Part shown: positions 15,857-25,888 of the stretch, piece after piece | How the letters are laid out: the number at the start of each line of letters is the position of its first letter | How positions within the stretch are numbered: position 1 is the first letter of the stretch | From: a virus | Direction: 5' to 3' (one strand) | DNA length: 64,000 bases | IMG/VR virus record: IMGVR_UViG_3300046501_000132 | Span: 1 to 64,000 of that record | Translations under genes and position numbers: made by a program | Notes under the pieces: generated by a model | The model's database searches: none | What the model was told of the DNA's origin: nothing | What the model saw: only the letters and a program-made list of their open reading frames with translations

Positions 15857-18193
15857 TTACTGCCTATCCCCTGTCAGTAACCAAGCATTAGTAGCTATCT
15901 TAATGATTGATACCGGGGAATACTGAACCCTAGTATTTGTAGTGCCTGCTGAATATAGGGTGACTCCTGATCCAGCTGATACTGTAACCTGCCCAGCTCC
16001 CATTTGTACGATGTTAATACAAGCACCGACTTGAAATGCAGCGCTCGCATTCGGAGGAATGGTTACATTGATAGCTGAAGCATTGTCCATTAGTAACCAA
16101 CCTTTATAAGTCGGTTTAGGTGCGTGAGACAAAGCTAATGTGACTGCTGTGGAAGTCGATGTCGTTACAGCATCTAATATTGGTATACTCTCTCCACTAA
16201 TCGTCTTTTGCCACTTGGCCGTATCTACATACGGCGGCGTCGTGGAAAGGTATGGAGTAGTTCCCAACAAATTGAAGATAGCAGTTGAGGATTCAGGGAA
16301 TGCTAGAACAGATGCATCAACTACGTTATTATCAACGATGTATTGATATCCGTTGAGCAAAGCGTGTAGTCCATCATCCGTCCAACCTGGAGCCTTCCAC
16401 TTACCGGAGTCTCTTGCGGATTCAAGAGCATCGGCAATTTCAAAGTACCCTGCCCATCCCGCAGGCATTGCTCTAACCGCTGCGTTATACAATAGTCTTT
16501 GAGCATTTGACGAATGTGACGTTTGATTATTCGTTGTTGCCCAAGAGTCTGTTGAAGTAGTCACTGGAGGTAGAGTTGTGCCATACCATTCCTTGCCTGG
16601 GAAGAATCCTCGGCAAGTATTCATATCATTAATAGCGGCTGATGCTGTGTTGCCGTTACGAATGTCATTAGTTCCCAAACCACAAATGACGTGAGTCAAA
16701 TATGGTAGTAGTGAACCAAAACCAGAGCCATCTTGAACAAGATTCTCTGCAGTCTTGCCGTAATTACCAGACACTGAGAATGCAATATTTTGTTCAAACA
16801 GGCTAGGCGTAATGATACCGTTTTCGGTGGTTCCCGGAATACCGCCATAGTTATTGAAACCGGCAGTCATAGAGCCGCCGACTGCAAACACCGAAGGTTT
16901 ATTGGTTTGACCAATAATGGCGCAAGGTCCATAAATATGCTCATTGAACATATTAGGAATTGTTCCGCCCATAGTTCTATTGGTCAATGTGATGCCGTAT
17001 TCAAGAGCTTCACCCATACCCGCGTCTCCGCCGTTGGTGATACGGGCATACATCAGTCCATTTGGGTGGCGTAGGAAACTACGAACCCAGAAGCCTACAC
17101 CGTCTGGAATTGCAACAGAAACACTATCAGAAGTGAGAGTTAATCCATTAGGAATCGTACCATCCGCTGAACCTCCGAATAAAACTTGAGTGAACACTCC
17201 AGCCGGATATTCAATAGACGCACTAATGGTACAATCTGCTCCTGTCGCCTCATTAAAACTGATAAAGTTGGGGAACATCAACTTCAGGCTAGAGATAGAC
17301 TCAGTGGCCTTGTGATATGTGCGACTATTAGATTGTCTATTTGACGTATAGAAGTAGAATGGGAAGATGCCGTGGGTGGCTACCAATCCTTCATAGTCCC
17401 CACCAGAAGCTGCTGTGTTTGCAAACACATACGATCCAGATGGGTATATTGTCCCCGCTGTCCAATCTCCGGCAATCCCATTTGGGCCAGTGGCTCCTGC
17501 TAGTCCAGTAGGGCCAGTTGGCCCTTGGTCTCCAACAATTCCTTTATCTCCAACTGGTCCTTTATCTCCGGTGGGGCCGGTTAGCCCTTGAATTCCTTGG
17601 TCTCCAGTTATACCCTTATCTCCAACTGGTCCTTTATCTCCAGTTGCTCCAGTTGGACCTGTTGCTCCGGTGATACCTTGAATACCTTGGTCTCCTGTCG
17701 GACCCTTATCGCCGGTGGGCCCTTTATCCCCAACAATACCTTTATCTCCGGTTGTTCCTGTTGGACCTTGATTGCCGACCGGACCTTGTCCTCCAACTGG
17801 TCCTACATCGCCAGTGGCGCCTTTATCCCCAGTCGGTCCTGTTGGACCTTGAATACCTTGGTCACCTACTGGTCCTTTATCCCCAGTCGGTCCTGTTGGA
17901 CCTTGAGGGCCAGGTTCGCCAATATTACCGGCATCGCCTTTAGGGCCGGTTGCTCCTGTTGGGCCCGTATCTCCCTTGGGGCCTTGTGGTCCCTGAATAC
18001 CTTGGATGCCTGGTACTCCTGGGTCGCCTTTCGGCCCTTGTACGCCATTGCTCAAATCAGGTAGATCCGAAAGATCAAGATAACTACCTGACTTAGCAAC
18101 TTCATGCAGGCTGTTATGTTTCTGATTAAGAGTCTTGACGTCAGCCGCAATTAATGCTGATAGTTGCTTCAACTGCTGGATGATATCTGCCAT
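15857..18193 (-). CDS. Collagen-like tail fibre with SGNH esterase domain
   Basis: This 778-residue protein has three parts. Residues 1-50 are an N-terminal helix, probably for attachment. About residues 52-240 are collagen-type Gly-X-Y triplets ([13 protein letters not shown] and similar), expected to form a rigid triple helix. The C-terminal half holds an SGNH hydrolase core: GGSMTAG (block I Ser), [10 protein letters not shown] (block III) and [12 protein letters not shown] (block V Asp/His). A small beta-rich C-terminus follows. Inferred: a receptor-binding fibre that deacetylates host surface polysaccharide. It is on the strand opposite the main virion module, grouped with holin candidates. 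Confidence 0.85.
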   Translation of the reverse strand: MADIIQQLKQLSALIAADVKTLNQKHNSLHEVAKSGSYLDLSDLPDLSNGVQGPKGDPGVPGIQGIQGPQGPKGDTGPTGATGPKGDAGNIGEPGPQGPTGPTGDKGPVGDQGIQGPTGPTGDKGATGDVGPVGGQGPVGNQGPTGTTGDKGIVGDKGPTGDKGPTGDQGIQGITGATGPTGATGDKGPVGDKGITGDQGIQGLTGPTGDKGPVGDKGIVGDQGPTGPTGLAGATGPNGIAGDWTAGTIYPSGSYVFANTAASGGDYEGLVATHGIFPFYFYTSNRQSNSRTYHKATESISSLKLMFPNFISFNEATGADCTISASIEYPAGVFTQVLFGGSADGTIPNGLTLTSDSVSVAIPDGVGFWVRSFLRHPNGLMYARITNGGDAGMGEALEYGITLTNRTMGGTIPNMFNEHIYGPCAIIGQTNKPSVFAVGGSMTAGFNNYGGIPGTTENGIITPSLFEQNIAFSVSGNYGKTAENLVQDGSGFGSLLPYLTHVICGLGTNDIRNGNTASAAINDMNTCRGFFPGKEWYGTTLPPVTTSTDSWATTNNQTSHSSNAQRLLYNAAVRAMPAGWAGYFEIADALESARDSGKWKAPGWTDDGLHALLNGYQYIVDNNVVDASVLAFPESSTAIFNLLGTTPYLSTTPPYVDTAKWQKTISGESIPILDAVTTSTSTAVTLALSHAPKPTYKGWLLMDNASAINVTIPPNASAAFQVGACINIVQMGAGQVTVSAGSGVTLYSAGTTNTRVQYSPVSIIKIATNAWLLTGDRQ

Positions 18194-18202
18194 CTTAAAT
18201 CC

Positions 18203-19078
18203 TTATACTTTACTGTCCTCGTAAATCGAAACAAGATCAACTTCCTCGTCTGGAATAACAACCTGACCTAGTAGGGCCGCTGTCTTCTTCACAACTTTGG
18301 TATCTACCCCATTAAATCTAAAATCCAATGATCCTAGAATATTACCATCTACTAGAGTAGACGGTGGTACGAAAGACACGCTGAACGTGTGTACATCAGG
18401 GCTGCTAATTCTGTTGATGACAACCTTTTCAAGAACTACTGTAGACAACCCATCATCAACGTCACCAACCAAACGATTACTCACCTGGATCTTAACGCTC
18501 ACTTTACTTTGTGTGCTGGCCGACACCACGATCATAACATCGCCAGCAATAGTACCTTTATATCCATCAACCTGAATATTATATTGATAGGTTCCGCGTA
18601 GAACCTGTGACGAAGCTGTGGCTGCCGCAACTGGTAGTTGAAATTGAACTAGAGCGACTGTTTCGTCAGTTTGAGTTTCATCCGCTTTAATTTGTAGATA
18701 GTTCCATGGGTCAGGTAGAACATCACGCAAGTCATATAGGTCTTGGTAACTTACCTTTGTATATACACCAGCTGAATCCTTACGATAGAGCCCGACCTTG
18801 GCGGGGACGTCACCCCAGACTCTAACTAGCAATCCAATTGCGATAGTTGCATCGGCTGCAATCATATCGTTGTATAGGCGATGATCAATTACCTTCTGAA
18901 CGTACTGGAAACGCTTTAAGTCCTTGATAGTACCCAGGAGGGTTTTAACCGTCCGGTTACTATCAAGATAGACCGTATCGTCCTCAGCACCATTTAGGAA
19001 AGTCTTGAAAGTTGCGTTTTGCTGCGCTAGTTCTTCAACCAGCGCCGCGTACTTTTGATCAAGAGTTAGGCTTGTCAT
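18203..19078 (-). CDS. Putative structural or fibre-associated protein
   Basis: 291 residues from the ATG at 19078, placed because GGAGG lies 9 nt before it; another ATG at 19087 is in frame. The N-terminal third is helical (MTSLTLDQKYAALVEEL). Two beta-sandwich-like parts follow, rich in Val, Ser and Thr. The gene precedes the collagen-like fibre in the same transcript, so a fibre attachment or chaperone role is plausible but inferred. No family recognised. Confidence 0.65.
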   Translation of the reverse strand: MTSLTLDQKYAALVEELAQQNATFKTFLNGAEDDTVYLDSNRTVKTLLGTIKDLKRFQYVQKVIDHRLYNDMIAADATIAIGLLVRVWGDVPAKVGLYRKDSAGVYTKVSYQDLYDLRDVLPDPWNYLQIKADETQTDETVALVQFQLPVAAATASSQVLRGTYQYNIQVDGYKGTIAGDVMIVVSASTQSKVSVKIQVSNRLVGDVDDGLSTVVLEKVVINRISSPDVHTFSVSFVPPSTLVDGNILGSLDFRFNGVDTKVVKKTAALLGQVVIPDEEVDLVSIYEDSKV

Positions 19079-19424
19079 TAGTTTCATCCTCCTTGGCGCG
19101 TAGATCAGCAGGGGTGACTCTGTTAAGCAAGTTCTTAACTAGAGTTGTGATATACGCATTAAAGATGTCCAGAAGCGGGAAGACGCAGAAGCCGGACATT
19201 AGTAGCAACCCGTCATGATATTGTTGAAGACTGGTTGGGATCATAGATCCAACCACTTGACCCACGAAGAAAGATAGCAGAACACAAGTGCAGAAGGATA
19301 GGATAGAGAAAGGCTTGTCCCCCTTGTACAGTTGGTATAATGCTTGAGCCGCGCCCCCGAAAGAAGCCAGAACCCCTGCGGCCGCTAGGTCAGAGATTCT
19401 GTCTATAAAGTTGGAAACTGCCAT
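19059..19424 (-). CDS. Putative holin, LydA/phage_holin_3 type
   Basis: This 121-residue membrane protein has three hydrophobic segments. The first is near residues 12-30 (AAAGVLASFGGAAQALY), the second near 40-62 (FSILSFCTCVLLSFFVGQVVG), and the third near 75-95 ending FPLLDI. The charged C-terminus (RAKEDETNDK) should be cytoplasmic. The pattern of small residues and a FGGAA-type start resembles LydA-like holins, but no endolysin lies nearby. It shares a transcript with a second membrane protein and the fibre. Confidence 0.6.
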   Translation of the reverse strand: MAVSNFIDRISDLAAAGVLASFGGAAQALYQLYKGDKPFSILSFCTCVLLSFFVGQVVGSMIPTSLQQYHDGLLLMSGFCVFPLLDIFNAYITTLVKNLLNRVTPADLRAKEDETNDKPNS

Positions 19425-19436
19425 GGTCAGTCCTTG

Positions 19437-19739
19437 TTATTGTTTATTAGTTGTATCGTGTTTTATATGATCTAGCACAAAATATGCTAGCAACAGCTGG
19501 AACATTGAAGTACCGAAGTACAAATATTCTGTTAGTTTCTGACCAGACAAGAAAATGACGCTAGTCTCTAATATAGAAATGCAATCTTTAGCGATGTTTA
19601 GACCGCAAAGAAGCAGAATCGTGATTGCGGTTACTTCTCTCTTGGATAGCCCTGCGTCTTTCAAAGATAGGAATGCACGAATACTTTGATATGCAAGGAA
19701 TATCCAAAATGCAACACTTATTATGTTAAGTACAGTCAT
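19437..19739 (-). CDS. Membrane protein, possible holin partner
   Basis: 100 residues with three hydrophobic segments: residues 3-20 (LNIISVAFWIFLAYQSI), 35-55 (AITILLLCGLNIAKDCI) and 60-92 (YLYFGTSMFQLLLAYFVL). The tail is short and polar. It is the first gene behind the minus-strand late promoter at 19812-19819. Its position before the holin candidate suggests lysis control, but this is inference. Confidence 0.6.
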   Translation of the reverse strand: MTVLNIISVAFWIFLAYQSIRAFLSLKDAGLSKREVTAITILLLCGLNIAKDCISILETSVIFLSGQKLTEYLYFGTSMFQLLLAYFVLDHIKHDTTNKQ

Positions 19740-19811
19740 TTGGAGATTTTAGGTGGTTGGTGTGTTGAAAGACGAATCCCCACGTAAAAGGACAAAATGA
19801 GGAGTCTCTAA

Positions 19812-19819
19812 TATTTAGG
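19812..19819 (-). promoter_or_regulatory. Late promoter, minus strand
   Basis: The minus strand reads CCTAAATA about 73 nt upstream of the membrane gene at 19739. It is the same motif as the plus-strand late promoters and sits back to back with the one at 19833. Confidence 0.55.
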
Positions 19820-19832
19820 TTTGAAAGTCACA

Positions 19833-19840
19833 GTTAAATA
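19833..19840 (+). promoter_or_regulatory. Late promoter for the virion module
   Basis: GTTAAATA lies 35 nt before the gp6-like start. It is a variant of the recurring (T/A)CTAAATA motif, related to the T4 late element TATAAATA. Confidence 0.5.
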
Positions 19841-19874
19841 ATAAGTATATTGGACCGTCCAACAAGGAAAGAAG

Positions 19875-21653
19875 ATGTCACAGACATACACCTCTAATGA
19901 TTTTAATGATATCATGGACTCTCTGGTTCTGTTTATGCGGAACCAAGATGAATTTCGTGATATGAATTTTGACGGAAGCGCCATTCGTGAACTATTGCGT
20001 GTTCTAGCATTCAACGCTCAACAACAGGCGTTTCAAAATAATTTTGTGTACAACGAACTTCAACTAGACACCGCCCAGCTACGTCAAAACGTGGCTTCTA
20101 TTGCGTCGCGTCTAGGATACACTCCGTCTTCGAAAACTGCTGCGAAGATGAAGGTCAATCTAACTGTAACACCTGCTGACCCGGATACTGCACCGGCCTC
20201 TTTGGTATTGGATAGAAACACTCAGTTCTATGCAACTAAGGATGGACAGACGTATATCTTCAGCGCTGATGATGCATATTCCACGGCACTGGCTGGCGGT
20301 AAGTATTTGTTCACTAACGTGACTCTACTTCAAGGTATCTGGGCGATCAACGGCTTTATGGTGCAAACTCAATATGGTACCGAAAGTTATGTGATCCCTA
20401 ATGGCGATGTGGATACGAGCACTCTTGAAATCGCGGTTCGTGTAGCGGAAACATCCGCTACGCAAGATACATATACTCAATATCAGACTGCGTATGACCT
20501 AGGCCCAGAAGCTCAACTGTTCTTCCTGCGTGAGAACCGTGATGGCCTATATGAATTCAAGTTTGGTGATAATAAGTTCTCCAAGCGTCTAGATTACGGA
20601 AATGTGATCACTGCTCGGTATCTCGTAACTTCTGGATCTGCTGGCAATAGTATCACGGGCCTATCACCAGTTGCCTCCATTGGCGGGTTCTATGATATCA
20701 CTATTGACCAAGTGGATACTCGCTCGTATGGCGGCGCTGATCAAGAAAGTATTGATTCCATCCGCTCATTGGCTCCCATCGCATTTGCCGCGTCGGGTAA
20801 CGCAGTGACTCCTGGCGACTACGTTGGTTTAGCCAAACGTCTGTTTGCTGAAACCTCCGATGCTATCTGCTGGGGTGGTGAAGACAATATTCCTCCGCGT
20901 TATGGATATGTATTCTTGTCTGTGATCCCGAAGAATAGTGATGTTCTCACCGATGAGCAGAAGGAAGCCTTGGTGGCTATCTTGAAGAAGTATAACGTTG
21001 GTTCTGTAACTCCTGTGATTGTTGATCCGGTTTACACTTACGTCAACGTAAATTCTACAGTCAAATATCGGACTAGTGCTTTGACTATTTCAACAGACGC
21101 ACTAAAGGCGAAGGTTGGTGATTACTGTCGCGCGTTTAGTAAAGACAAGATGGAAAAGTTTGGTGGATCGTTGGAAATGTCCAACCTGGGCGATTTCATC
21201 AATTCTATCGACACGGCAATTACTGGTAACAACACTCAAGTTTCTTATGAGAAACGGTTCGTGCCGACTCTGAATGTATCTGGATCTTATGTGCTTCCGT
21301 TCTCTCACAAGCTAGAGCCAGGGACTGTGAACATCACAGGATTCAAGGTGGCAGATACGGATTCGAGCGGATACATCTATTCAATGTATGATGAAGATGG
21401 TGTCTTGAAGTTAAAGAAGACTCACGCAACTGTGGTTGGCTTGACTAAGATTCTATATTCTGATGTTGGTAGGGTTGATTACGATACTGGTTTGGTTACC
21501 GTGAGTAATTTCAAACCTAATCTATTGACTGATGTATACATTACCGTTTCAGCGTCTTGTAGCCTAGCCGATGATCAATCTTTGGTTGGTGTGAAGAACT
21601 CGATTCTGAAGTTCAACACGATCAATGTTACTCCGTTGGCGGTGAAGAAATGA
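19875..21653 (+). CDS. 6: Baseplate wedge protein, gp6-like
   Basis: This 592-residue protein begins MSQTYTSNDFNDIMDSL and carries the gp6-type N-terminus (IRELLRVLAFNAQQQAFQNN), followed by beta-rich domains and a J-like core (YGGADQESIDSIR then TPGDYVGLAKR). Known: gp6 forms the dimeric ring that links the six baseplate wedges and is needed for sheath contraction. The length is near T4 gp6 (660). The stop overlaps the ATG of the next baseplate gene. It is the first gene of the virion module. Confidence 0.85.
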   Translation: MSQTYTSNDFNDIMDSLVLFMRNQDEFRDMNFDGSAIRELLRVLAFNAQQQAFQNNFVYNELQLDTAQLRQNVASIASRLGYTPSSKTAAKMKVNLTVTPADPDTAPASLVLDRNTQFYATKDGQTYIFSADDAYSTALAGGKYLFTNVTLLQGIWAINGFMVQTQYGTESYVIPNGDVDTSTLEIAVRVAETSATQDTYTQYQTAYDLGPEAQLFFLRENRDGLYEFKFGDNKFSKRLDYGNVITARYLVTSGSAGNSITGLSPVASIGGFYDITIDQVDTRSYGGADQESIDSIRSLAPIAFAASGNAVTPGDYVGLAKRLFAETSDAICWGGEDNIPPRYGYVFLSVIPKNSDVLTDEQKEALVAILKKYNVGSVTPVIVDPVYTYVNVNSTVKYRTSALTISTDALKAKVGDYCRAFSKDKMEKFGGSLEMSNLGDFINSIDTAITGNNTQVSYEKRFVPTLNVSGSYVLPFSHKLEPGTVNITGFKVADTDSSGYIYSMYDEDGVLKLKKTHATVVGLTKILYSDVGRVDYDTGLVTVSNFKPNLLTDVYITVSASCSLADDQSLVGVKNSILKFNTINVTPLAVKK

Positions 21654-22453
21654 TGATTGTGGACAAGCGTATCTCTGATCTATTGCCGGCTCACTACCGA
21701 CAATATGCTCCGAGATTCATTACGTTTCTTGAGAAGTATTATGAGTGGTTGTATCGTACCTCCGGGATGAGCGATAGTGAAATTGCTGACCTGAGAAACG
21801 ATACATCTTGGTTGGAGAAGGATATTGATCGGTTTATCGCTTCCGGAAAGTTGCGGTATTTCGATTCATCCACTGACCCTAATGTACTTGATGCGGCCCT
21901 AATCGACATCGCCTCAACCGATAACTCTGGCACTCAAGCGAAGATGCTACCAGATGCTTTCGTTATGGAAGACATCTTTGATGGCTATCGGACGGCAGAT
22001 GGCCTGGACTTTGCGGATAAGGACGAATCTAATATTGAGTTGAGCACCGTTGAGGATAATATTCTGGATGGTTGGTTCAACTCAATGGGATTCGACCGAG
22101 TTAAGCGCAGTAGGATTAAGGCTCTGGAATTAGTTGACCAGGTTCTGATGCTATCCCTATTGAAGCATATCTATGCGATCAAGGGGACAGAAGCATCTAT
22201 GAAGCTGTTCTTTGACTTGTTCTTCGATGAAGAGGTTGAAATCTTCCAACCGAAGCCATTGATCAACGTGATTGATGACAATATGATTGTTGATGGGCTG
22301 ACTCTGATTCGGGATGATGAACTATATCAAGAGTATTCATATATGATCTATGTCGCAAACGAACCTGATTATTACAAGGATGTTTTCGACACTATCTATT
22401 TGAAACTTATTCATCCTAGTGGGTTTAGAGTCGAATTGAAACAAGTGACTTAA
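21650..22453 (+). CDS. Baseplate wedge component
   Basis: This 267-residue protein begins MMIVDKRISDLLPAHYRQYA and continues FITFLEKYYEWLY. That N-terminal pattern occurs in T4-like baseplate wedge proteins of the gp7/gp53 region. A helical middle (SLLKHIYAIKGTEASMKLFF) is followed by a beta-rich end. It overlaps the gp6-like gene by 4 nt. The baseplate assignment is firm from context; which T4 counterpart it represents is not clear. Confidence 0.7.
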   Translation: MMIVDKRISDLLPAHYRQYAPRFITFLEKYYEWLYRTSGMSDSEIADLRNDTSWLEKDIDRFIASGKLRYFDSSTDPNVLDAALIDIASTDNSGTQAKMLPDAFVMEDIFDGYRTADGLDFADKDESNIELSTVEDNILDGWFNSMGFDRVKRSRIKALELVDQVLMLSLLKHIYAIKGTEASMKLFFDLFFDEEVEIFQPKPLINVIDDNMIVDGLTLIRDDELYQEYSYMIYVANEPDYYKDVFDTIYLKLIHPSGFRVELKQVT

Positions 22454-22456
22454 ATA
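22449..22456 (+). promoter_or_regulatory. Late promoter
   Basis: CTTAAATA followed by CTAAG overlaps the stop of the baseplate gene. The terminator hairpin at 22471 lies between it and the fibre gene. Confidence 0.4.
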
Positions 22457-22470
22457 CTAAGTAGGACAAC

Positions 22471-22505
22471 AAGGCGTCTCCGTTCTGGGGGCGCCTTAAT
22501 TTTTA
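22471..22505 (+). terminator. Rho-independent terminator
   Basis: A GC-rich hairpin (AAGGCG pairs with CGCCTT) is followed by AATTTTTAA, after the baseplate wedge gene. Confidence 0.75.
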
Positions 22506-22530
22506 ACTCATGGAAATGAAGTGAGAAGAC

Positions 22531-24699
22531 ATGACAGAATTCAATAATCGGTTCAAAGTTAAGAAGGGACTTGACGTTGCTGGACAGTCTACCCTAACCG
22601 GCGATCTTGATGTAACTGGAAATACCGCCCTAACTGGGAATCTGGATGTAACAGGCCCCATCACAACTCCGACTCTAGCCGACACTGAGAACTCTACCAA
22701 AGTCGCTACCACTGCGTTTGTTCGGACTGCCATCGCTAACTTGATTGCATCATCCCCTGCTACGCTAGATACTCTAAACGAGATTGCAGCTGCTTTGGGT
22801 AATGACCCGAACTTCGCAGCAACTATGACCAACAGCTTGGCATTGAAGGCTCCGCTGGCGTCTCCTGCTCTGACTGGCACTCCGACTGCTCCGACTGCGT
22901 CAACATCAGATAATACAACACAGATTGCCACAACGGCATTTGTGAAGAACCAGGCATATGCCACTCTTGCATCGCCTGCTCTGACCGGAAATCCAACCGC
23001 ACCAACAGCAGCGCCGGATACAAACACAACTCAGATCGCAACGGCCGCATTCGTGTTGGCACAAGGGTCAGCTACGACCCCGTTGATGGATGGAGCTGCG
23101 GTCATTGGTACATCCACACGATGGGCGCGGGCAGATCACGTCCACCCCACGGACACCTCTAGAGCGCCCCTAGCATCGCCCGCGCTAACGGGAGTACCTA
23201 CGGCCCCTACAGCGACCTTCGGCACCTCTAGCACTCAGCTAGCCACCACTGCGTTCGTTCAGGCGGCGATGGCTGCTACTGGTGTTGGCTCAGACGCAGC
23301 GGCGATTCCAGGAACGACGACAGCTTCCATTGATGATCAGACGGTCCCCACAGGAACCTATTACGTTACCACTACGAACACAGGAACTAAACCAGGTGGT
23401 GATACCGCTGGTTTCTTGATTGTTGCTCGCACGGGCGTATTAGCCCATCAGTTGTATATTGATGATACGACATCTAAGGTATGGTCTCGTGCTTATAGCA
23501 CTAGCTGGACTGCTTGGCGTGAAGTTGCTTATACAGACTCTCCTGCTCTGACGGGGACTCCGACTGCCCCAACCGCATCCCCTAATACGAACACGACTCA
23601 AGTAGCAACGACTGCTTATGCAGACGCGATTGCGGCTTTGAAGGCTAACATCGCCAACCCTTCGTTCACTGGCACTGCTTCTTTCGGCGGGACGTTGGGT
23701 GTGACCGGAGCAGCGACATTCAGTAACACAGTAACCATTACCGGCAACACAACGGTTGGTGGTGGTCTTGCTTCTGATGATTTTGTTACTATCGCATTCG
23801 CTGATGATAGCAACCTGGTGACTACAGCGAACCAGACTGGCGCTATCAAGATTAAGTTGCCTGTGCTCTATACCACAACTCAGTTGTCTTTCACATTGAG
23901 CGTAAATGAGGGTTCATCAGACTCTGCATTCCAAATGCGTATTAGCGGTCACAACAGAGTGTCGGATAACTCTTGGCAATTTGCTACTGCGACGTTGATT
24001 GGTAATCCTGGAAGTAAGACTCCTGCGATTCGATATGGTAATGATGGTACAACTGCCTGTATCTGGATTGGTGAATTAGCGGATGTTTGGACGGTTCCTC
24101 AAATTGAAGTATCGAACATTCATTTGGGTAATAGTGGTCTATCAGCAACATGGTTGAGTGGCTGGGCAATCTCATTCGCTACGACATTCGATACGGTCAA
24201 GACGGGGCCTGTAACTCCGTTCAAGACGGCTGGTTTAGCAAGTCCTGCCTTCACTGGCACTCCTGCAGCCCCGACTGCAAACGCAGACACGAACACGACT
24301 CAGATCGCAACCACGGCTTTCGTCATTGGTCAGGCTTCCTCGACACTACCTTTGATCAACGCGGTTGCAGCGGCTATCGGAACAAGCCTGAAGTATGCTA
24401 GGGCTGATCACGTACACCCTACTGATACGACTCGTGCTCCAGTGGCTTCTCCGATCTTCACTGGAAATCCTACTGCTCCGACTCCTGCTGATTCGGATAA
24501 CAGCACTTCTTTGGCCACTACTGCATTTGTACAGACTAGGCTGGGGTTTTACGCTCCGTTGAACTCTCCTGCTCTGACCGGAACTCCGACTGCTCCAACT
24601 GCGACTATCGGTGATGCGACGACGAAGATTGCTAATACATCATTTACTCAACAGACGGCGGATAACTCAGCAATCGTTTATTCGATTGTGTTCGGTTAA
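22531..24699 (+). CDS. Tail fibre with repeated TPTAPTA modules
   Basis: This 722-residue protein is built from at least six copies of a fibre repeat with the core SPALTGTPTAPTA followed by an NTTQIATTAFV helix. An N-terminal part begins MTEFNNRFKVKKGL, and a unique beta-rich domain lies around residues 410-570. Known: this repeat class is widespread in phage tail fibres and forms trimeric shafts. GAAGTGAG precedes the ATG. The gene is the first of a fibre group running to 28.8 kb. The near-identical repeats invite recombination. Confidence 0.85.
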   Translation: MTEFNNRFKVKKGLDVAGQSTLTGDLDVTGNTALTGNLDVTGPITTPTLADTENSTKVATTAFVRTAIANLIASSPATLDTLNEIAAALGNDPNFAATMTNSLALKAPLASPALTGTPTAPTASTSDNTTQIATTAFVKNQAYATLASPALTGNPTAPTAAPDTNTTQIATAAFVLAQGSATTPLMDGAAVIGTSTRWARADHVHPTDTSRAPLASPALTGVPTAPTATFGTSSTQLATTAFVQAAMAATGVGSDAAAIPGTTTASIDDQTVPTGTYYVTTTNTGTKPGGDTAGFLIVARTGVLAHQLYIDDTTSKVWSRAYSTSWTAWREVAYTDSPALTGTPTAPTASPNTNTTQVATTAYADAIAALKANIANPSFTGTASFGGTLGVTGAATFSNTVTITGNTTVGGGLASDDFVTIAFADDSNLVTTANQTGAIKIKLPVLYTTTQLSFTLSVNEGSSDSAFQMRISGHNRVSDNSWQFATATLIGNPGSKTPAIRYGNDGTTACIWIGELADVWTVPQIEVSNIHLGNSGLSATWLSGWAISFATTFDTVKTGPVTPFKTAGLASPAFTGTPAAPTANADTNTTQIATTAFVIGQASSTLPLINAVAAAIGTSLKYARADHVHPTDTTRAPVASPIFTGNPTAPTPADSDNSTSLATTAFVQTRLGFYAPLNSPALTGTPTAPTATIGDATTKIANTSFTQQTADNSAIVYSIVFG

Positions 24700-24702
24700 A
24701 TA
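24695..24702 (+). promoter_or_regulatory. Late promoter (weak)
   Basis: GTTAAATA overlaps the stop codon of the fibre gene and precedes the small gene at 24757. It lacks the preferred C before TAAATA. Confidence 0.4.
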
Positions 24703-24714
24703 AATGTAATCAAA

Positions 24715-24734
24715 GGAGAGGTAGAAACCTCTCC
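24715..24734 (+). terminator. Intergenic hairpin
   Basis: GGAGAGGT and ACCTCTCC enclose AGAA. There is no T run, so it may attenuate or protect RNA rather than fully terminate. Confidence 0.5.
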
Positions 24735-24756
24735 AACAACTTATTTGGAGTATTAA

Positions 24757-25095
24757 ATGGCCAACGTTCTTAACTCAGTATTGGTTACCGGAATTACAAA
24801 TAACGGTGGCTCTGGTGGTTATGCATATACAGTTCCTGCATCCACTCTGGCTACTTTAATCGGTCTAAGCATTGCAAATAATAGCACAACCAGCGCGATC
24901 ACAGTTAATGTACGAATTCTGCGTGGAGCAACAACTGTAAATTGGGTTCCTCCTGGCGCATACATCCCTGTTGGTGGTTCGATGCAGTGTATTGGTATTG
25001 AAGGCAAGATGGTTTTGAAAGCTGGAGATATTGTTCAGGTTATCCCTTCTGCCTCGTCCGTTGACACTATTGCATCTATGTTGGAGCAAAGCTAA
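24757..25095 (+). CDS. Small fibre-region protein, 112 residues
   Basis: A beta-rich Ser/Thr/Val protein beginning MANVLNSVLVTGITNNGGSG, with alternating strands suggesting a single jelly-roll or immunoglobulin-like domain. Its stop overlaps the next ATG (TAATG). By position it may be a fibre tip, decoration or adaptor. No family recognised. Confidence 0.7.
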   Translation: MANVLNSVLVTGITNNGGSGGYAYTVPASTLATLIGLSIANNSTTSAITVNVRILRGATTVNWVPPGAYIPVGGSMQCIGIEGKMVLKAGDIVQVIPSASSVDTIASMLEQS

Positions 25096-25877
25096 TGTCA
25101 TATCTTGGTAATGGCGCTGGTCGCCAAATCATTATGCCTGGGCAGATTGCTTCTGGGGCTGTAGGGTATGCTCAACAAGACTCTGCTGCACAAGTTGCTT
25201 TGACGGCAGGTGGGATGCGTAATCTTCTTATCAACCCTCTGTTCATCATAAACCAGCGGACCTATGCAGGAGGCAATGTCTCAGGAGCCAATACATACAC
25301 TTGGGATCGTTGGCGAGTGGTTACAAGCGGACAAGCTGCACCTGTATCCGGCTTCGTGATGACGGCACCTGCTGGTGGTGTAGAGCAAGTGGTGGAGGGT
25401 CTGAGCATCATTGGTGGGCAATACGTCCTATCTTGGACAGGCACTGCGACAGCGAGCTACAACGGCACGTCCATCACGTCTGGCACACCATTCTCACTAA
25501 CAGCAGGCGCCAACTGTACGATTAGATTCACTGGCGGTACAGTATCGTTTCCGCAGCTTGAACGAGGCACTGTTGTGACTGTATTCGATCAACGCGCCGT
25601 TGTTGTCGAACAAGCTATGTGTCTAAGGTACTTCCGAGTTATCAAATGGCAATGTGGGAGTGTAGCTACAGCGGCCAATCAAGACATATACTCATCCGTC
25701 AACTTCGACCCGATGCGTAGCACTGCAACCGTTACGTTGGCATCTGGAACATACGTGAATAGTACAACTCCAGGTCCGTATGCTGTCACAAATCGAGTGT
25801 TTACTGACTTCGCACGCTCTGGTGGGGCTGGAGTCGTATTCGCTGAATACACAGCGTCGCTCTCTGCTGAACTATAA
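25095..25877 (+). CDS. Putative receptor-binding protein, paralogue 1
   Basis: This 260-residue protein begins MSYLGNGAGRQIIMPGQ. It contains a carbohydrate-binding-like beta sandwich with MRNLLINPLFIINQRTY and TYTWDRWRV, and ends FARSGGAGVVFAEYTASLSAEL-like. The start, the NPLF/Q-R motif and the SAEL ending are shared with the next two genes, so the three are diverged paralogues. Likely a fibre tip module. Confidence 0.72.
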   Translation: MSYLGNGAGRQIIMPGQIASGAVGYAQQDSAAQVALTAGGMRNLLINPLFIINQRTYAGGNVSGANTYTWDRWRVVTSGQAAPVSGFVMTAPAGGVEQVVEGLSIIGGQYVLSWTGTATASYNGTSITSGTPFSLTAGANCTIRFTGGTVSFPQLERGTVVTVFDQRAVVVEQAMCLRYFRVIKWQCGSVATAANQDIYSSVNFDPMRSTATVTLASGTYVNSTTPGPYAVTNRVFTDFARSGGAGVVFAEYTASLSAEL

Positions 25878-25888
25878 GGGAAAAATAA

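Noticed and set aside
17450-18050. Dense short repeats that could be taken for a CRISPR array or minisatellite
   Set aside because: They are in-frame Gly-X-Y triplets of a collagen-like fibre; unit length follows codons and there are no constant repeats with unique spacers.
22531-24699. Repeats in the fibre gene as a possible mobile or CRISPR feature
   Set aside because: They are degenerate coding repeats (TGTPTAPTA-type) in one long ORF, typical of phage tail fibres.
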